Notes: a model not told the origin generated them from the letters alone. A stretch of DNA of 64,000 nucleotides from Rhodoferax lithotrophicus (GCF_019973615.1 NZ_AP024238.1:2935989-2999988), one strand, 5' to 3'; positions 51,367 to 59,579 are shown, numbered from the stretch's first letter. A program made the numbers and translations.

Positions 51367-51411
51367 GGCCTACAGGCTGTTGGCTTATTGCCGTTATCGA
51401 CAGTTTTATAG
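51367..51411 (+). repeat. dispersed repeat, copy J (45-bp variant)
   Basis: GGCCTACAGGCTGT at the left and ATAG at the right, three bp shorter than the norm, in the gap between the toxin and the 100-residue gene. Confidence 0.5.
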
Positions 51412-51442
51412 ACAGTTTCGGATTTTCGCTGGGGTTCAAAAC

Positions 51443-51781
51443 TTATCCCCCGGCCTGCAGCAACTCCACAATGACCTGTACCACCTGACTATGGCGTTCG
51501 GGCGTGAGTTGCCCGGCTGCACGTTGGAACAGGCTTTCATTCGCGGTAAAAAGCTTGCTGGCCCGGGCGTAGCTCATACGTTGCAGGCTGCCTTGCTCAA
51601 AATCTGCATCAGTGATGACAACAGCAGATGTATCTGCGTAAGGGTTGCTGGTGATTTGGCACAGCACCCAGTCACCTTTGCCGGCATTTGCCAATACCAG
51701 GGCGGGGCGCAGTTTGCTTGCGGTGAGGTCAGAAAACGGAAATGGCAGCAAAACTACTTGGCGGGTTGCAAATGTGCCCAT
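51443..51781 (-). CDS. PemK/MazF-family toxin
   Basis: A 112-residue protein of the MazF/PemK endoribonuclease fold: QVVLLPFPFSDLTASKLRPA at the N-terminus (RP of the conserved KxRPALVL motif) and QITSNPYAD in the next strand. Such toxins cut mRNA when free of antitoxin. It overlaps the upstream antitoxin-like gene by 28 nt, the usual type II arrangement, and is embedded between hsdM and hsdS. Confidence 0.88.
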   Translation of the reverse strand: MGTFATRQVVLLPFPFSDLTASKLRPALVLANAGKGDWVLCQITSNPYADTSAVVITDADFEQGSLQRMSYARASKLFTANESLFQRAAGQLTPERHSQVVQVIVELLQAGG

Positions 51782-51984
51782 GCGGCATCCTCCTCAACGC
51801 GCTGCCAATCTTGTGCCAGAGCGGATTCACTCAGAGTTGCACCGCAGAGCGCGGTGTCAGTCGGTTCGAGTTCTTCAGTAAAAGTGACCAGCACGCGCCG
51901 GGGTGTCAGATGTGCCACGGCTGCCAAGTCCAGAAATTGAAGATGCCCGTTGGGCTGCAATACAGCTTCATAGGTTTGCATCAT
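51754..51984 (-). CDS. putative antitoxin of the PemK/MazF-type pair
   Basis: A 76-residue protein starting MMQTYEAVLQPNGHLQFLDL, an AbrB/SpoVT-like or related beta-rich N-terminus, with an acidic C-terminus (DWQRVEEDAAWAHL) suited to toxin binding. AGGAG lies eight nt before the ATG at 51984. It precedes and overlaps the toxin gene. The antitoxin role is inferred from position and size; the DNA-binding fold is not certain. Confidence 0.75.
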   Translation of the reverse strand: MMQTYEAVLQPNGHLQFLDLAAVAHLTPRRVLVTFTEELEPTDTALCGATLSESALAQDWQRVEEDAAWAHLQPAK

Positions 51985-52007
51985 GACTCAGGCTCCTTGG
52001 TGTTGCT

Positions 52008-53561
52008 TCAGAACTCATATCCTAACCCTCCCAGCTTTTGCCGTATCAACTGATCCAGCTCCGCCCCCTTGGCCATCTGCTCACCCAGCTTTTCGGTGAG
52101 CTGCTGCATTTTGGTGGCAAAGTCTTCGTCCTTGTCTTCGACTTCTTCCGCGCCCACGTAACGGCCAGGGGTGAGCACGTGGCCGTGCTGGGCAATCTCG
52201 GCCAGGGTCACGCTGCGACAAAAGCCAGCAATGTCCTGGTATTCACCAGCACCCAGCTCGCCACGCCAGGCCGCCACGGTGGCGGCAATACGCTCAATGA
52301 CGGCATCGGTCAGCTCACTTTGCACCCGGCTGATCATGCTGGCTTGTTTGCGGGCATCGATGAACAGCACTTCGCCCTTGCGTTTCTGCTTCTGCTTGAC
52401 CAGAAACCACAGGCAGGCGGGAATCTGGGTGTTGAAAAACAGCTGGCCGGGCAGCGCCACCATCACCTCAACCACATCGGCCTCGACCATGGCGGCGCGG
52501 ATTTGACCCTCAGAGTTCTGGCTGCTGCTCATGGAGCCGTTGGCCAGCACAATGCCGGCCCGGCCAGTGGGTTTGAGGTGGTGCAGCATGTGCTGTAACC
52601 AGGCGTAGTTGGCGTTGCCTTGGGGCGGGTCACCATAGACCCAGCGCGGATCACCCGTCAGGCTGCCGTGCCACCAGTCGCTGATGTTGAAGGGTGGGTT
52701 CGCCAGGATGAAGTCGGCGCGTAAATCAGCATGCTGGTTGCGGGTGAAGGTGTCGCCCGGCTCGCGGCCCAGATTGAAGTCGATGCCACGGATGGCCAGG
52801 TTCATCGCCGCCAGCCGCCAGGTGGTGGGGTTGGCTTCCTGGCCAAATATGGCGACATCGCCCGTCTTTCCTCCGTGGGCAGCTATGAATTTCTCAGACT
52901 GCACAAACATGCCACCACTGCCACAACAGGGGTCATAGACCTTGCCGGTGTGCGGGGCCAGCACGGCCACCAGGGTTTTGACAATGCTGGCCGGGGTGTA
53001 AAACTGGCCGCCGCGTTTGCCTTCGGCACTGGCAAACATGCCCAGAAAGTATTCGTAGACCTGGCCCAGCACATCACGCGCCGTGCTTGGGTTGTCACCA
53101 AAGCCGATGGTTGAAACCAGGTCCACCAGTTCACCGAGTTTGCCGTCGGGCAGCTGGGCGCGGGCGTAGCGTTTGTCCAGAATACCTTTGAGCTTGGGGT
53201 TTTCCTGCTCGATTTGGGTCAGGGCTTCGTCAATACATTTGCCAATGTCAGCTTGCTTGGCGGCATTGCGCAGCGCCTCCCAGCGGGCGGGTTCAGGCAC
53301 CCAGAAAGCGTTGACTTCTTTGTAATAGTCGCGGTCTTCCAGCTCGGCCTCAATGTCGCCGGGCTGGGCATCGTGGTAGAAATACTCGTCTGCCGGGTTG
53401 CTCAGGCGCATGACCAGTTCGGCACGGCGTGCGGCGAAGGTGTCAGAGATGTATTTGACGAAGATCAGGCCGAGCACCAGGTGCTTGTATTCGGCGGCAT
53501 CCATGTTGGCGCGTAATTTGTCGGCGGTGGCCCACAGGGTTTTTTTGATGTCGTCGAGCAT
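52008..53561 (-). CDS. hsdM: type I restriction-modification DNA methyltransferase
   Basis: HsdM is the N6-adenine methylase subunit. The 517-residue protein has the HsdM N-terminal domain (LDDIKKTLWATADKLRANMD), the S-adenosylmethionine motif VYDPCCGSGGMFVQ and the catalytic motif NPPF in FILANPPFNISDWW. I start at the ATG at 53561, where the family begins; the frame is open to a TTG at 53609 without homology. It is the first gene of the island operon, and a nested hairpin lies about 30 nt upstream. Confidence 0.95.
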   Translation of the reverse strand: MLDDIKKTLWATADKLRANMDAAEYKHLVLGLIFVKYISDTFAARRAELVMRLSNPADEYFYHDAQPGDIEAELEDRDYYKEVNAFWVPEPARWEALRNAAKQADIGKCIDEALTQIEQENPKLKGILDKRYARAQLPDGKLGELVDLVSTIGFGDNPSTARDVLGQVYEYFLGMFASAEGKRGGQFYTPASIVKTLVAVLAPHTGKVYDPCCGSGGMFVQSEKFIAAHGGKTGDVAIFGQEANPTTWRLAAMNLAIRGIDFNLGREPGDTFTRNQHADLRADFILANPPFNISDWWHGSLTGDPRWVYGDPPQGNANYAWLQHMLHHLKPTGRAGIVLANGSMSSSQNSEGQIRAAMVEADVVEVMVALPGQLFFNTQIPACLWFLVKQKQKRKGEVLFIDARKQASMISRVQSELTDAVIERIAATVAAWRGELGAGEYQDIAGFCRSVTLAEIAQHGHVLTPGRYVGAEEVEDKDEDFATKMQQLTEKLGEQMAKGAELDQLIRQKLGGLGYEF

Positions 53562-53593
53562 GGGGGTGCAATGAGCAGCGGTTAACGTGAAAC

Positions 53594-53636
53594 CACTTTC
53601 ATGCGCCAAGGCGCTGCGCTGGCGAGAATGAAAGTG
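53594..53636 (-). promoter_or_regulatory. nested inverted repeat upstream of hsdM
   Basis: Outer arms CACTTTCAT/ATGAAAGTG (9 bp, perfect) enclose inner arms CGCCA/TGGCG. It lies in the hsdM leader or promoter and could be an operator or an RNA hairpin controlling expression of the operon. Confidence 0.45.
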
Positions 53637-53714
53637 AGAGGCTAAGACCGACTTGATCTTACCAACGCCGCCGCTGCATCAACGCCAATTCAACGCCCCG
53701 CTCAGCACCCCGCT

Positions 53715-54152
53715 TCAGCGCCCATTGCCACGCGAGTCCTGGCGCTCATCTTTCCAGCGTTTGTCTTTCTTGTCCTTCTTGCCGTTGTGACGATTGCCGT
53801 TGTCATGCATGGGTTTTCCCATGGTCATGCCCGGCATGGGCCGTGCGTCCTCACGTGCCCAGTAACCGGCTTGGCGGGCGTAGCGGCCATCGCGTTGCTC
53901 CCAGTGGTCAGGCTCCCAGCGGTAGCCGGGGCGCTGCATGATGGAATGCCCGCGCACCCAGATGTGGCGGTCATGGTTCCAGGCCCAATAACCCGGAGCC
54001 CACACATAGCCCGGCGGCATCATGGGCACGGCCTCAAACATCGGCGCAGGGGGTGCCACAACAATGTTGAAGTTGATCTGTGCCCAGGCTGCGCTGCCCG
54101 CCATCAGTGCCAAAGACAGCACCAAACCTCGAACCATCGTATAACGCTTCAT
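53715..54152 (-). CDS. YXWGXW-repeat periplasmic protein
   Basis: A 145-residue precursor with a signal peptide ending AAWA before QINFN, then repeats of the YXWGXW type (YVWAPGYWAWN; YRWEPDHWEQR; a weaker GYWARED) and a highly charged C-terminal tail (KKDKKDKRWKDERQD). Family members are small exported proteins of unknown function often near stress genes. AAAGG lies five nt before the ATG. It is divergent from the asmA-like gene and shares a regulatory region with it. Confidence 0.85.
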   Translation of the reverse strand: MKRYTMVRGLVLSLALMAGSAAWAQINFNIVVAPPAPMFEAVPMMPPGYVWAPGYWAWNHDRHIWVRGHSIMQRPGYRWEPDHWEQRDGRYARQAGYWAREDARPMPGMTMGKPMHDNGNRHNGKKDKKDKRWKDERQDSRGNGR

Positions 54153-54202
54153 ACAAACCTTTCAGTTGGGGTTAAATGCGCCATGTTCGCGGTTGACAGA
54201 AG

Positions 54203-54246
54203 CCCAGTCGGTGCGTTTGCGTACCGACTGGGGTGCGCAAACGCCC
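54203..54246. promoter_or_regulatory. overlapping inverted repeats in the YXWGXW/asmA divergent region
   Basis: CCCAGTCGGT (54203-54212) pairs perfectly with ACCGACTGGG (54223-54232), while GCGTTTGCG (54213-54221) pairs perfectly with CGCAAACGC (54236-54244). The two pairings exclude each other in RNA. Two 14-bp operator-like dyads are embedded, GTGCGTTTGCGTAC at 54211-54224 and the weaker GTGCGCAAACGCCC at 54233-54246. Confidence 0.6.
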
Positions 54247-54307
54247 TAGTCTTGTCCGACTATGAAGCACGCTTGGCCCACCTCCTCTCCCCATTAAAAA
54301 TATCACC

Positions 54308-56257
54308 ATGAGCCTGCCTCGTTCCGTCAAGTGGATCACCGGCGTTTTGCTGGCCTTACTGCTGCTGATCACCCTCACCGTAGCGTTGCTGGGCTGGAAT
54401 TGGCTACGTGCGCCAATAGAGCGCATGGCTTTCGAGAAAACGGGGCGCACACTGGTGATTGGGGGCAATCTGGAGGTGCAATGGGGCTGGCCATGGCCAC
54501 GACTTCGGGCGCAAAAGGTGAGCTTTGCCAACCCCGCCTGGGCCACCCATGCACAACTTCTGACCGCCGACGAGGTGTCTTTTTCTGTCAACCTCACGCA
54601 ACTTCTGCCACAGGTTCTGGCGCAAAAATGGGTGCTGACCGACCTGCATCTGGTGCGCCCAACCGTGTCTTTGGAGTTGGGCACTGGTGGCCGCAAAAAC
54701 TGGTTGCTGGATGTGAACCAGCAAGATGACAACGCCCGCTTCGTCATCAACCGGCTGACGCTTGACCAGGGTGTCTTGAGCTTTGACGATGCCTTGAGCC
54801 AAACCCATCTTCGGGCTGAACTCTCATCTTTACCCGTACACACCGGCAGTACCCAAGCGGCAGGTGTGGCATTCAGCGCCAGCGGGCAATTCAAGGGCCA
54901 GCCCTTGCGGGCCAAGGGCACGGGCGACTCGGTGCTGGCGCTGCAAAACGCGGCCACGCCCTATGGTTTGCAAGTGGATGCCACGGTGGGGCCGACACAG
55001 ATTCAGGCGCAAGGCCATCTCACCAACCTGGCCAAGCTCAGTGCCATGGATATGCAACTGACACTCAGCGGCAACAACCTGAACGAGTTGTTCACCCTGA
55101 CCGGCCTGGCCATGCTGAGCACCCACGATTACGTGATACAGGGGCACCTGACACGCCAGGCCAACACCTGGCGTTATGAGAACTTCACCGGCCGCATCGG
55201 CACCAGCGACCTGGCGGGTTGGGTACAGGTGAAAACCGGGGGTAAAAGGCCGCTGCTGACGGCCGAGCTGGTGTCACAACAGCTCATGCTGGAAGACTTG
55301 GGCCCGGTCATCGGGGCACGCCCAGGGCATTTAAAAGCCGCCCAGAAGGCGGTGGTGCAAAGCGGGCCAGCGCCGGGGGCCACGCCCAGCAGCCAACGGG
55401 TCATGCCTGATTTGCCTTTTAAGTTTGAGCATTGGAACAGCGTGGATGCCGAGGTGGACTTTCGCGCCCAGTCGCTGCGCCAAGTCACCACCCTGCCACT
55501 GGCGCTGCTAAGCACCCATTTGAGTCTGAAAGATGCGGTGCTCAGGCTAGACCCGTTGCAATTTGGTATTGCCGGGGGGCAAATGAACGCGGTCTTGACG
55601 CTGGATGGCCGCCACAACCCGATTCAAGCCACGGCCAAGGTGCAGATCCGCCGACTGGCGCTGGCCAAGCTGTTACCGGCCGACAAAATGGGCACCACCA
55701 GCGCCAGCCAGATCGGTGGCCAGATTCAACTGGCGGGCAGCGGTAATTCAGTGGGCAACATGCTGGCCCATGCCAATGGCAACGTGGCGCTGCTGGTGTC
55801 AGGCGGCGAAATCAGCCAGATGGTGATGGAAAAAGCCGGCTTGCACTTGTGGGAAATGTTCCGCTTGAGTTTGACGGGTGACAAGTCCATCAAGCTGCGT
55901 TGCGCGGTGGCCAACTTTGAGGTTCACACCGGCGACATGCAGGCCAAGGTGCTGCTGCTCGACACCCAGGTGACCACACTTTTAGGCAGCGGAAACATCA
56001 GCCTGGCGCAGGAAAAACTGGACTTGACCTTCAACCAAAAAACCAAAAACACCAGCCCCTTGGCCCTGCGCAGCCCAATTCACGTGCGCGGCAACTTTGC
56101 CAAGCCGCTGATTCAGGTGGATAAAACCCGCATGACGATGCGCGCCCTGGGGGCACTGGCACTGGGAACCATCAACCCGCTGCTGATGCTGCTTCCGCTG
56201 ATTGACCCCGGCCCCGGCCAGGACAGTGATTGCAAACCGTGGCTGCAGGGGAAATGA
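54308..56257 (+). CDS. AsmA-family envelope protein
   Basis: A 649-residue protein anchored by one N-terminal membrane helix (WITGVLLALLLLITLTVALL) with a long periplasmic beta-rich body. The AsmA N-terminal signature is present (AFEKTGRTLVIGGNLEVQWG; PRLRAQKVSFANPAW), as is the conserved C-terminal part (GGEISQMVMEKAGLHLWEMF; SPIHVRGNFAKPLIQVD). AsmA-like proteins are thought to move phospholipid between membranes. The stop overlaps the next gene as ATGA, indicating coupling. Confidence 0.9.
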   Translation: MSLPRSVKWITGVLLALLLLITLTVALLGWNWLRAPIERMAFEKTGRTLVIGGNLEVQWGWPWPRLRAQKVSFANPAWATHAQLLTADEVSFSVNLTQLLPQVLAQKWVLTDLHLVRPTVSLELGTGGRKNWLLDVNQQDDNARFVINRLTLDQGVLSFDDALSQTHLRAELSSLPVHTGSTQAAGVAFSASGQFKGQPLRAKGTGDSVLALQNAATPYGLQVDATVGPTQIQAQGHLTNLAKLSAMDMQLTLSGNNLNELFTLTGLAMLSTHDYVIQGHLTRQANTWRYENFTGRIGTSDLAGWVQVKTGGKRPLLTAELVSQQLMLEDLGPVIGARPGHLKAAQKAVVQSGPAPGATPSSQRVMPDLPFKFEHWNSVDAEVDFRAQSLRQVTTLPLALLSTHLSLKDAVLRLDPLQFGIAGGQMNAVLTLDGRHNPIQATAKVQIRRLALAKLLPADKMGTTSASQIGGQIQLAGSGNSVGNMLAHANGNVALLVSGGEISQMVMEKAGLHLWEMFRLSLTGDKSIKLRCAVANFEVHTGDMQAKVLLLDTQVTTLLGSGNISLAQEKLDLTFNQKTKNTSPLALRSPIHVRGNFAKPLIQVDKTRMTMRALGALALGTINPLLMLLPLIDPGPGQDSDCKPWLQGK

Positions 56258-57651
56258 TGAGCCCGCGGCTTGCCATGCTGCATCGGGCCAGTCTGGCGCT
56301 GGTGCTTATGCTTGGTTTGACAAGCTGCGCCAGCTTGCCCGATACCCAGGCTCTGATTGCGCGGCACAGCGCCCAGGCGGCCCGGTTTGAGAACGCGCGT
56401 GGCCCGGTGTCGATGCAGAAAAGTGCCGCCATCGTGGCGGAGCTCAAGCGCAGGTCGGGCGACCTGGACATTCTGGACAAGCAGATTGCCCTGGAGCAAG
56501 CCGTCAGCGACAGCCCGCTCACGCTGGGCAACCAGGCCACCCTGCTGCAAGACGGCCAAGCCACTTATGCGGCCATGCTGGCGGCCATGGCGCAGGCGCA
56601 AGACCATATCAACCTGGAGTCGTACATCATTGAAGACGATGCCACCGGCCACCAGTTCGCCACGGCACTGCTGGCGGCGCAGGCGCGGGGGGTGCAGGTG
56701 AACCTGATGTATGACAGTGTGGGCGGCATCCACACACCACGCGCTTTTTTTGAGCGGCTCCAGGCCGCCGGGGTGGCGGTGCTGGAGTTCAACCCGGTCA
56801 ACCCGCTGGCAGCACGCGGGCCGTGGCTGATCAACAACCGGGATCACCGCAAGCTGCTCCTTGTGGATGGCCACACGGTGTTTCTGGGCGGCATCAACAT
56901 CAGCAGCGTGTATGCCTCGGGCTCCGTGCTGCACCCTGGGGGCAAGGCCAGCACCAACGCCGCAGCCTGGCGTGACACCGACCTGCAAATCCAGGGCCCG
57001 GTGGTAGCCGAATTTCAGAAACTGTTCCTGCAAACCTGGGACAAACAGCACGGCCCGCCACTGGCATCCAAGGCCTACTTCCCCACCCTTCCCGCCAAAG
57101 GCAAGGACATTGTGCGGGCTATCGGCAGCACACCAGACGACCCCTACAGCCTGATCTACCTGACCCTGATCTCGGCCATTGGCAATGCGGAAAAACACAT
57201 TCACATCACCAACGCCTATTTTGTGCCAGACCCGCAATTACTCAGCGCCCTGGCCAACGCCGCAGCGCGCGGGGTTGAAGTCAAGCTGATCCTGCCCAGC
57301 CATTCAGACTCGGCCCTGGTGTTTCACGCCGGGCGGGCACATTACGCCAGCCTGCTCAAGGCCGGAGTGCAGATTTTTGAGCGCCAGGATGCCTTGTTAC
57401 ACGCCAAAACGGTGGTGATTGACGGGGTATGGTCCACCGTGGGCTCGACCAACCTGGACTGGCGCAGCTTCCTGGACAACGACGAGGTGAACGCGGTGAT
57501 TTTGGGCCGCCCCTTTGCCCTGCAAATGCAAGCCATGTTTGAACAAGACCTGCGGGCCTCGCAAGCCATTGACCCGGCCCGCTGGGCAGATCGGCCGATG
57601 GAGTTCAAGCTGAAGGAATGGTTGGCTCAGTTTTGGCAGCGGCTGCTTTAG
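56254..57651 (+). CDS. phospholipase D / cardiolipin synthase-like lipoprotein
   Basis: A 465-residue lipoprotein precursor with lipobox LTSC in LMLGLTSCASLPD and two PLD catalytic HKD-type motifs: NRDHRKLLLVDGHTVFLGG in the first half and LLHAKTVVIDGVWSTVGSTN in the second. It resembles ClsB/ClsC-type cardiolipin synthases, so phosphatidyl transfer is the likely reaction. I start at the ATG at 56254, which overlaps the asmA-like stop and follows an AGGGGA element; an in-frame TTG at 56230 is less likely. The first motif reads HRK, keeping the catalytic His and Lys. Confidence 0.9.
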   Translation: MMSPRLAMLHRASLALVLMLGLTSCASLPDTQALIARHSAQAARFENARGPVSMQKSAAIVAELKRRSGDLDILDKQIALEQAVSDSPLTLGNQATLLQDGQATYAAMLAAMAQAQDHINLESYIIEDDATGHQFATALLAAQARGVQVNLMYDSVGGIHTPRAFFERLQAAGVAVLEFNPVNPLAARGPWLINNRDHRKLLLVDGHTVFLGGINISSVYASGSVLHPGGKASTNAAAWRDTDLQIQGPVVAEFQKLFLQTWDKQHGPPLASKAYFPTLPAKGKDIVRAIGSTPDDPYSLIYLTLISAIGNAEKHIHITNAYFVPDPQLLSALANAAARGVEVKLILPSHSDSALVFHAGRAHYASLLKAGVQIFERQDALLHAKTVVIDGVWSTVGSTNLDWRSFLDNDEVNAVILGRPFALQMQAMFEQDLRASQAIDPARWADRPMEFKLKEWLAQFWQRLL

Positions 57652-57708
57652 GGGAGGCATTTGGGAATGCCTCTGGAAATTGGCTTTGGTGGATTTCTGA
57701 CTTTTGTA

Positions 57709-58030
57709 ATCCCCCCCTATCCCCCAACCCCTTTCCACCCCCGCCGGGGCGGAAAGGGGAGCCAACAGCCGTATTTGGCCGCGTCTCTGAACTGAAGCCA
57801 GACAACGCTTCGGCCAACGGGGCGGTGTGGGGACGCGGTGATGCTTGCGCTGATAAACCTTCCGCCAACGCTCAAGCGCATTGATTCCCCACATCAGATT
57901 GACACACTTGCCGCTGCGCTGGCCATTCGCGTTGTATGGCCTCCGTCAAAACACTCGGCCAAATACGGCTGTTGGCCCCCCTTTCCGCCCCGGCGGGGGG
58001 TGGAGAGGGGTTGGAGGTGAGGGGGGGATT
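57709..58030. repeat. REPIN/MITE-like inverted pair of about 75-bp arms
   Basis: Left arm 57709-57782 and right arm 57956-58030 are near-perfect inverted copies sharing CGGCCAAATACGGCTGTTGG and the CCCCTTTCC...GGAAAGGGG core, separated by about 173 bp. Each arm itself folds into an imperfect hairpin. No transposase is encoded. Confidence 0.8.
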
Positions 58031-58036
58031 ACATCA

Positions 58037-58084
58037 CTATGAATTAAATAGCTACTTACGCAATAAATATAAGCCCTAGAAGCC
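58037..58084 (-). repeat. dispersed 48-bp repeat, copy K
   Basis: In sense orientation GGCTTCTAGGGCTTAT at the left and AGCTATTTAATTC plus ATAG at the right, 48-bp register. It directly abuts the right arm of the large inverted repeat. Confidence 0.7.
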
Positions 58085-58130
58085 AATTCTCTATATAAAA
58101 ACACCGAAAACATATCTTTCCAGCCCCAGT

Positions 58131-58144
58131 GTTCGCTATCGCAC
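58131..58144. promoter_or_regulatory. putative operator dyad, site 6
   Basis: GTTCGCTATCGCAC, one mismatch to GTNCGC-NN-GCGNAC, 67 nt upstream of the two-BON lipoprotein start. Confidence 0.45.
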
Positions 58145-58210
58145 TGAGAAACCGCTCCATTCAAGCCACAGTGGATGCCGGATTTACCCCTATCAACTGG
58201 AGACTTATTT

Positions 58211-58789
58211 ATGAACACCCCTCTCGGACTACGCATTCTGACCACCACCATCGCCGGCGTGATGACCATCTCCATGGTGGCCTGTGGCAAGACCGACGAT
58301 GCGGCTGCCACGCCTGTGCCCAGCACCACGGTCGGCACGGAAGTGGATGACACCCTGTTGACCACCCAAGTCAAAGCGGCCCTGATGGACAGCATGGAGG
58401 TCAAGAGTTTTGACTTCAAGGTGGAAACTCGCAAAGGTGAGGTCATGCTCAGCGGTTTTGTGGAAAACCAGGGTCAGATCGACCGGGCCGTGGCTATCAC
58501 CAAGGCGGTAGCCGGTGTCAAATCCGTGGACAACAAAGTCAGCCTGAAAGGCGGCGCAACCACCATTGGCACCAAGATTGACGACAGTGTCATCACCACC
58601 AAACTCAAAACGGCATTGATGGCCGACACCACGGTCAAAAGCGCCGACATTGCCGTGGTGACACGTGATGGCCGTGTACAGCTCAGCGGCTTTGTAGACA
58701 ACCAGACGCAGATCGACCGGGCCATCGAAGTGGCCCACAGCATTGAAGGGGTGACCCAGGTCGGCAACGACATGGCGATCAAGAAATAG
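58211..58789 (+). CDS. lipoprotein with two BON domains (OsmY-like)
   Basis: A 192-residue lipoprotein precursor with lipobox MVAC in ISMVACGKTDD and two tandem BON domains (about residues 45-110 and 120-190, each with the pattern V-D-D-x-x-[L/I]-T-T and a G-x-V-x-L-S-G-F-V turn). OsmY-type proteins act in the periplasm during osmotic and membrane stress. I use the ATG at 58211, with GGAG eight nt upstream, rather than the ATG at 58175. A hairpin follows the stop. Confidence 0.88.
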   Translation: MNTPLGLRILTTTIAGVMTISMVACGKTDDAAATPVPSTTVGTEVDDTLLTTQVKAALMDSMEVKSFDFKVETRKGEVMLSGFVENQGQIDRAVAITKAVAGVKSVDNKVSLKGGATTIGTKIDDSVITTKLKTALMADTTVKSADIAVVTRDGRVQLSGFVDNQTQIDRAIEVAHSIEGVTQVGNDMAIKK

Positions 58790-58799
58790 GCAAACCCGT

Positions 58800-58821
58800 C
58801 ATGCCGGTCTGTTCCGGCATG
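58800..58821 (+). terminator. hairpin after the two-BON gene
   Basis: CATGCCGG and CCGGCATG form a perfect 8-bp stem with a six-base loop 11 nt after the stop. There is no T-tract, so termination is uncertain. It lies between convergent genes. Confidence 0.4.
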
Positions 58822-58828
58822 GCACCCG

Positions 58829-59554
58829 CTACTGGCGCAAACGCACGTCACAGAGCAGGCGGTCAATCTCTTTCTTGACCACGCCATAACATTCGCAGGC
58901 GCTTTTCTCCAGCCCGGCGCGATCCACCACCGCAATGTGGCCCCGGCGGTAGCGGATGTAGCCCATGTTTTGCAAGTGCCCGGCAGCATCGGTGACGCTT
59001 TCGCGGCGCACGCCCAGCATACTGGCCACCAGCTCCTGTGTCATTACCAGCTCACGCGCCTCGGGCATGCGGTCCAGCGTCAGCAGCAGCCAGCGGCACA
59101 GTTGCTGCTCTACCGAATGGTGTCGGTTACAGGCGGCGGTTTGCGCCATTTGGGTCATCAGCGCCTGGGTGTAGCGCAGTAGCAAATGTTGCAACGCCCC
59201 GGCATGGTCAAATTCTGTTTTCAGCACATGGCGATCCAGCCGGTAAGCGTGGCCTGCCGTTTGCACCACCGCCGAGCTGGAGGTGGTGTCGCCCCCCATG
59301 AACAGCGAAATACCCACCACCCCTTCGTTGCCCACGCCCGCCGTTTCGGCCGAAGCCCCGGTCTCAGTCACATAGTGCAACGACACGATGGCGGTGGTGG
59401 GAAAGTAGGCGTGGCGCATTTGTGTGCCGGGGTCGTACAGCATTTGCCCCAGTGCCAATGGCACCAATTCCAGTTGGGGGCTCAGCAGCTCAAAATCTTT
59501 GGTCGGCAAAGCCGCCAACAGATGGTTTTGATTGGGGTTATGAAGTGCAGGCAT
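58829..59554 (-). CDS. Crp/Fnr-family transcriptional regulator
   Basis: A 241-residue protein with an N-terminal cyclic-nucleotide-binding-like beta-barrel (LELVPLALGQMLYDPGTQMR; VGNEGVVGISLFMGG) and a C-terminal winged helix with recognition segment MTQELVASMLGVRRESVTDA. The Cys cluster of Fnr is absent and the cAMP-contact residues are not obvious, so the signal is unknown. I use the ATG at 59554, preceded by GGAGG; the frame is open 72 codons further without homology. It lies among envelope-stress genes and is a candidate regulator of them. Confidence 0.87.
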   Translation of the reverse strand: MPALHNPNQNHLLAALPTKDFELLSPQLELVPLALGQMLYDPGTQMRHAYFPTTAIVSLHYVTETGASAETAGVGNEGVVGISLFMGGDTTSSSAVVQTAGHAYRLDRHVLKTEFDHAGALQHLLLRYTQALMTQMAQTAACNRHHSVEQQLCRWLLLTLDRMPEARELVMTQELVASMLGVRRESVTDAAGHLQNMGYIRYRRGHIAVVDRAGLEKSACECYGVVKKEIDRLLCDVRLRQ

Positions 59555-59579
59555 GTTGTTTTTCCTCCCTGATCGCGGC

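Larger units (their letters stand above)
57652..58210. other. 559-nt intergenic region
   Basis: It contains a large GC-rich inverted repeat (arms 57709-57782 and 57956-58030), a dispersed-repeat copy (58037-58084), an AT-rich stretch with TATATAAAA suited to a promoter near 58092-58100, and one operator-like dyad (58131-58144). No gene was recognised; open frames here are on the repeat arms. Confidence 0.6.

Noticed and set aside
57618..58020. Short plus-strand frames of 60-88 codons in the large intergenic region
   Set aside because: They are made by the GC-rich inverted-repeat arms and lack start signals.
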